A stretch of 6,957 bases of DNA from Campylobacteraceae bacterium (GTDB taxonomy: Bacteria; Campylobacterota; Campylobacteria; Campylobacterales; Sulfurospirillaceae): assembly GCA_027013265.1 (NCBI GenBank), contig JALUXQ010000205.1, positions 1 through 6,957 of the forward strand. The letters are read 5' to 3'. A program made the position numbers and the translations under genes. The notes beneath the pieces were generated by a model. It saw only the letters and a program-made list of their open reading frames with translations, ran no database searches and had not been told where the DNA came from. The stretch's first letter is position 1. Each line of letters starts with the position of its first letter. Shown here piece by piece: positions 5,898-6,957 of the stretch.

Positions 5898-6337
5898 CTT
5901 AGCCTCCTTTTTACCATTTTACCACATTTTATGATAGTTGAGGGATTTTTTTCAAAAAACTCTAAACCATCATACACTACAACATCTACATTTTGTTTGG
6001 CAAACACAGCATCAAACCTACTGTTTGTTTGATTTGCTGATGTTGTATATAGCCATTTTATTTTTTTCAAAAACTTCAGATGTCTAGTATCTTTTACTAC
6101 TCTCAAAGCTTGGTTGTTTGGATAAACTACAGTTAATCGGCTTGCTCTTCTTATCATTTTTTTATGTTTTTGAGGAACTCTGACAAAAGTTTTCAGCGTT
6201 TTGAAAGAATCAATGCTTATGATAAACTTTTTCTTGACATCTCTTTTTTTTATATATGCCAATCTAGCACTATCTTGGGATAAAAACCCGACAGTTGTAT
6301 CTGTTTGAGCCAAATATACAACTGTCGGGTTCATCAT
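5894..6337 (-). CDS. Short Sua5/YciO/YrdC-domain protein
   Basis: Full-length TsaC/Sua5 proteins make threonylcarbamoyl-adenylate, the donor for t6A in tRNA. This 147-residue protein is shorter than E. coli TsaC (about 190) but keeps several marks of the domain. It has QTDTTVGF at 11-18 (the family's P-T-[DE]-T-x-G-L box), IKKR at 29-32 (the K-x-R site), TVVYP at 69-73, TTSAN at 98-102, and a late NPSTIIKC (131-138) matching the PSTI.d box. The C-terminus is very basic (KMVKRRLR). Short YrdC-like proteins of this kind next to carB occur in relatives, as far as I recall. Whether it is the working TsaC or a paralogue cannot be told here. It starts one base after the carB stop, with two adjacent ATGs and no good Shine-Dalgarno. 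Its first codons form a perfect hairpin (see 6281-6331). Confidence 0.8.
   Translation of the reverse strand: MMNPTVVYLAQTDTTVGFLSQDSARLAYIKKRDVKKKFIISIDSFKTLKTFVRVPQKHKKMIRRASRLTVVYPNNQALRVVKDTRHLKFLKKIKWLYTTSANQTNSRFDAVFAKQNVDVVVYDGLEFFEKNPSTIIKCGKMVKRRLR
5903..5910 (-). promoter_or_regulatory. Strong Shine-Dalgarno inside the end of the YrdC-like gene
   Basis: AAAGGAGG on the minus strand ends 5 nt before the ATG of the small membrane protein (5895-5897). It is encoded within the final codons (KRRLR) of the upstream gene. It fixes the start of the membrane protein. With the ATGA overlap, it suggests efficient and partly independent initiation. Confidence 0.85.
6281..6331 (-). terminator. 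Terminator-like 16-bp hairpin with T-tail, lying inside the YrdC-like coding region
   Basis: AACCCGACAGTTGTAT (minus strand, 6331 to 6316) is perfectly complementary to ATACAACTGTCGGGTT (6300 to 6285), giving 16 pairs, seven of them G-C. The 15-nt loop can itself form a 4-bp stem (TTTG/CAAA around GCT). The right arm runs into T residues, so the RNA would end GGGUUUUUAU, the classic intrinsic-terminator form for the minus strand. It begins 7 nt after the carB stop codon, where a carB terminator would be expected, yet codons 3 to 18 of the next gene lie across it. The plus strand has no T-tail. Structure is certain from the bases; terminator activity is inferred. Confidence 0.65.
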
Positions 6338-6338
6338 A

Positions 6339-6957
6339 TCACTTTAAATAGTCTTGTAAAGCCTTAGGCTCATACACAGAGTCATCTTGTATAAAAGCTA
6401 GACTTTGGGCAGCAACTGTTGCCGCTGCTATGGTGGTAAAATATGGGATATTGAATCTCAGAACTGACTGGCGTATCTTCTTGGCATCATCTTTGCTTGA
6501 CTTGTTATCACTTGTATTTATAACCAAATCTATATCACCATTTTTGAGTTTATCTTCGACATTTGGTCTTCCTTCACTGATTTTATAGACAAATTCACTC
6601 TCTATTCCCTCTTCTTGTAAAATCTTATGTGTGCCTTCGGTCGCTAAGATATGAAAACCTAAACTTTTAAACTTCTTACCTAGGTTTTTTGCATGAATTT
6701 TATCGTTATTTGTCAAAGATACGAAAACCGTTCCACCTTTTGGTAGGATATTGTTTGAGGCTATCTGGGATTTTGCAAATGATGTCGCAAAGTTATCACT
6801 TATGCCCATAACTTCACCTGTTGACTTCATCTCTGGTCCTAAAATAAGATCAGCGCCTTGTAGTTTGCTGAAAGGGAAAACTGCCTCTTTTACTGCTACA
6901 TGACCTCTGTTTTTTGCTTTATAAATACCATTTTCAAAATATACCACCTTAAATGTA
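6339..6957 (-). CDS. carB: Carbamoyl-phosphate synthase large subunit, C-terminal part (gene runs off the right edge)
   Basis: CarB makes carbamoyl phosphate from bicarbonate, ATP and ammonia passed from CarA, for arginine and pyrimidine synthesis. Only the last 205 or so codons of a roughly 1,080-codon gene are here. The reading frame stays open to base 6957, and the GTG at 6945-6947 is an internal Val, not a start. The visible part has the end of the second synthetase half (AVFPF, LGPEMKSTGEVMG). The regulatory MGS-like domain follows, with GTVFVSL, the ATEGTHKIL loop, SEGRPNVEDKLKNG, LVINT and an IPYFTTIAAA end. In E. coli this domain binds UMP, IMP and ornithine. It is the first gene visible in a minus-strand unit and ends with TGA one base before the YrdC-like gene. 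Confidence 0.97.
   Translation of the reverse strand, partial: TFKVVYFENGIYKAKNRGHVAVKEAVFPFSKLQGADLILGPEMKSTGEVMGISDNFATSFAKSQIASNNILPKGGTVFVSLTNNDKIHAKNLGKKFKSLGFHILATEGTHKILQEEGIESEFVYKISEGRPNVEDKLKNGDIDLVINTSDNKSSKDDAKKIRQSVLRFNIPYFTTIAAATVAAQSLAFIQDDSVYEPKALQDYLK

Noticed and set aside
5945..5962. T7-C-A6 inverted repeat in the YrdC-like gene
   Set aside because: It arises from Phe-Phe-Glu-Lys-Asn codons (TTT TTT GAA AAA AAT). It is AT-only with a tiny loop, and has no supporting context.
6241..6252. Homopolymer T/A tract inside the YrdC-like gene, considered as a phase-variable switch
   Set aside because: Short A/T runs of this length are common in this AT-rich sequence. The frame is intact, and phase-variable genes in this phylum usually use longer G/C tracts in surface-related genes.
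6945..6947. GTG as the start of a 202-codon gene at the right edge
   Set aside because: The frame continues upstream to the window edge (TFK before the Val), and the protein is plainly the C-terminal part of CarB.

Overview
The window looks like AT-rich chromosomal DNA from a member of the Campylobacterota (the former Epsilonproteobacteria, in the general region of Sulfurimonas, Arcobacter or Campylobacter). The evidence is the codon and base bias, the T-rich sigma70 promoter in front of surE, and gene pairs known from that phylum: glmM-lspA and surE next to a ThiF/TcdA-type gene. The genus cannot be fixed from this stretch. Almost all of it is housekeeping DNA. There is no insertion sequence, phage gene or CRISPR array.

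Left block, minus strand (about 1-3940). Read in the direction of transcription, it starts with a secreted metallo-beta-lactamase-fold protein that has its own promoter. Next come glmM (phosphoglucosamine mutase, cell-wall precursor), lspA (lipoprotein signal peptidase), a ketopantoate reductase of the PanE/ApbA family, and a tRNA-Val(GAC). glmM, lspA and panE are tightly packed, with two 8-nt overlaps. A possible ribosome-binding site and start codon of a further gene lie at the extreme left edge.

Middle block, plus strand (about 3998-5442). A divergent intergenic region carries promoters facing both ways. It leads into surE (nucleotidase) and an overlapping tcdA-like gene (cyclisation of t6A in tRNA).

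Right block, minus strand (5445-6957). The 3' end of carB (large subunit of carbamoyl-phosphate synthase) is followed after 1 nt by a short Sua5/YciO/YrdC-domain gene. A small membrane protein of unknown function then overlaps that gene by 4 nt. This block converges on tcdA with only 2 nt between the stop codons.

The most unusual structure is a perfect 16-bp inverted repeat (6285-6300 / 6316-6331) with a T-tail. It has the form of an intrinsic terminator and begins just after the carB stop codon. It nevertheless lies wholly inside the first codons of the YrdC-like gene, where one arm encodes part of that family's conserved N-terminal motif. The second point of interest is the metal site of the MBL-fold protein. 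It reads N-x-H-x-D-R, like subclass B2 metallo-beta-lactamases, instead of H-x-H-x-D-H, and has further substitutions. No new multi-gene system is apparent.
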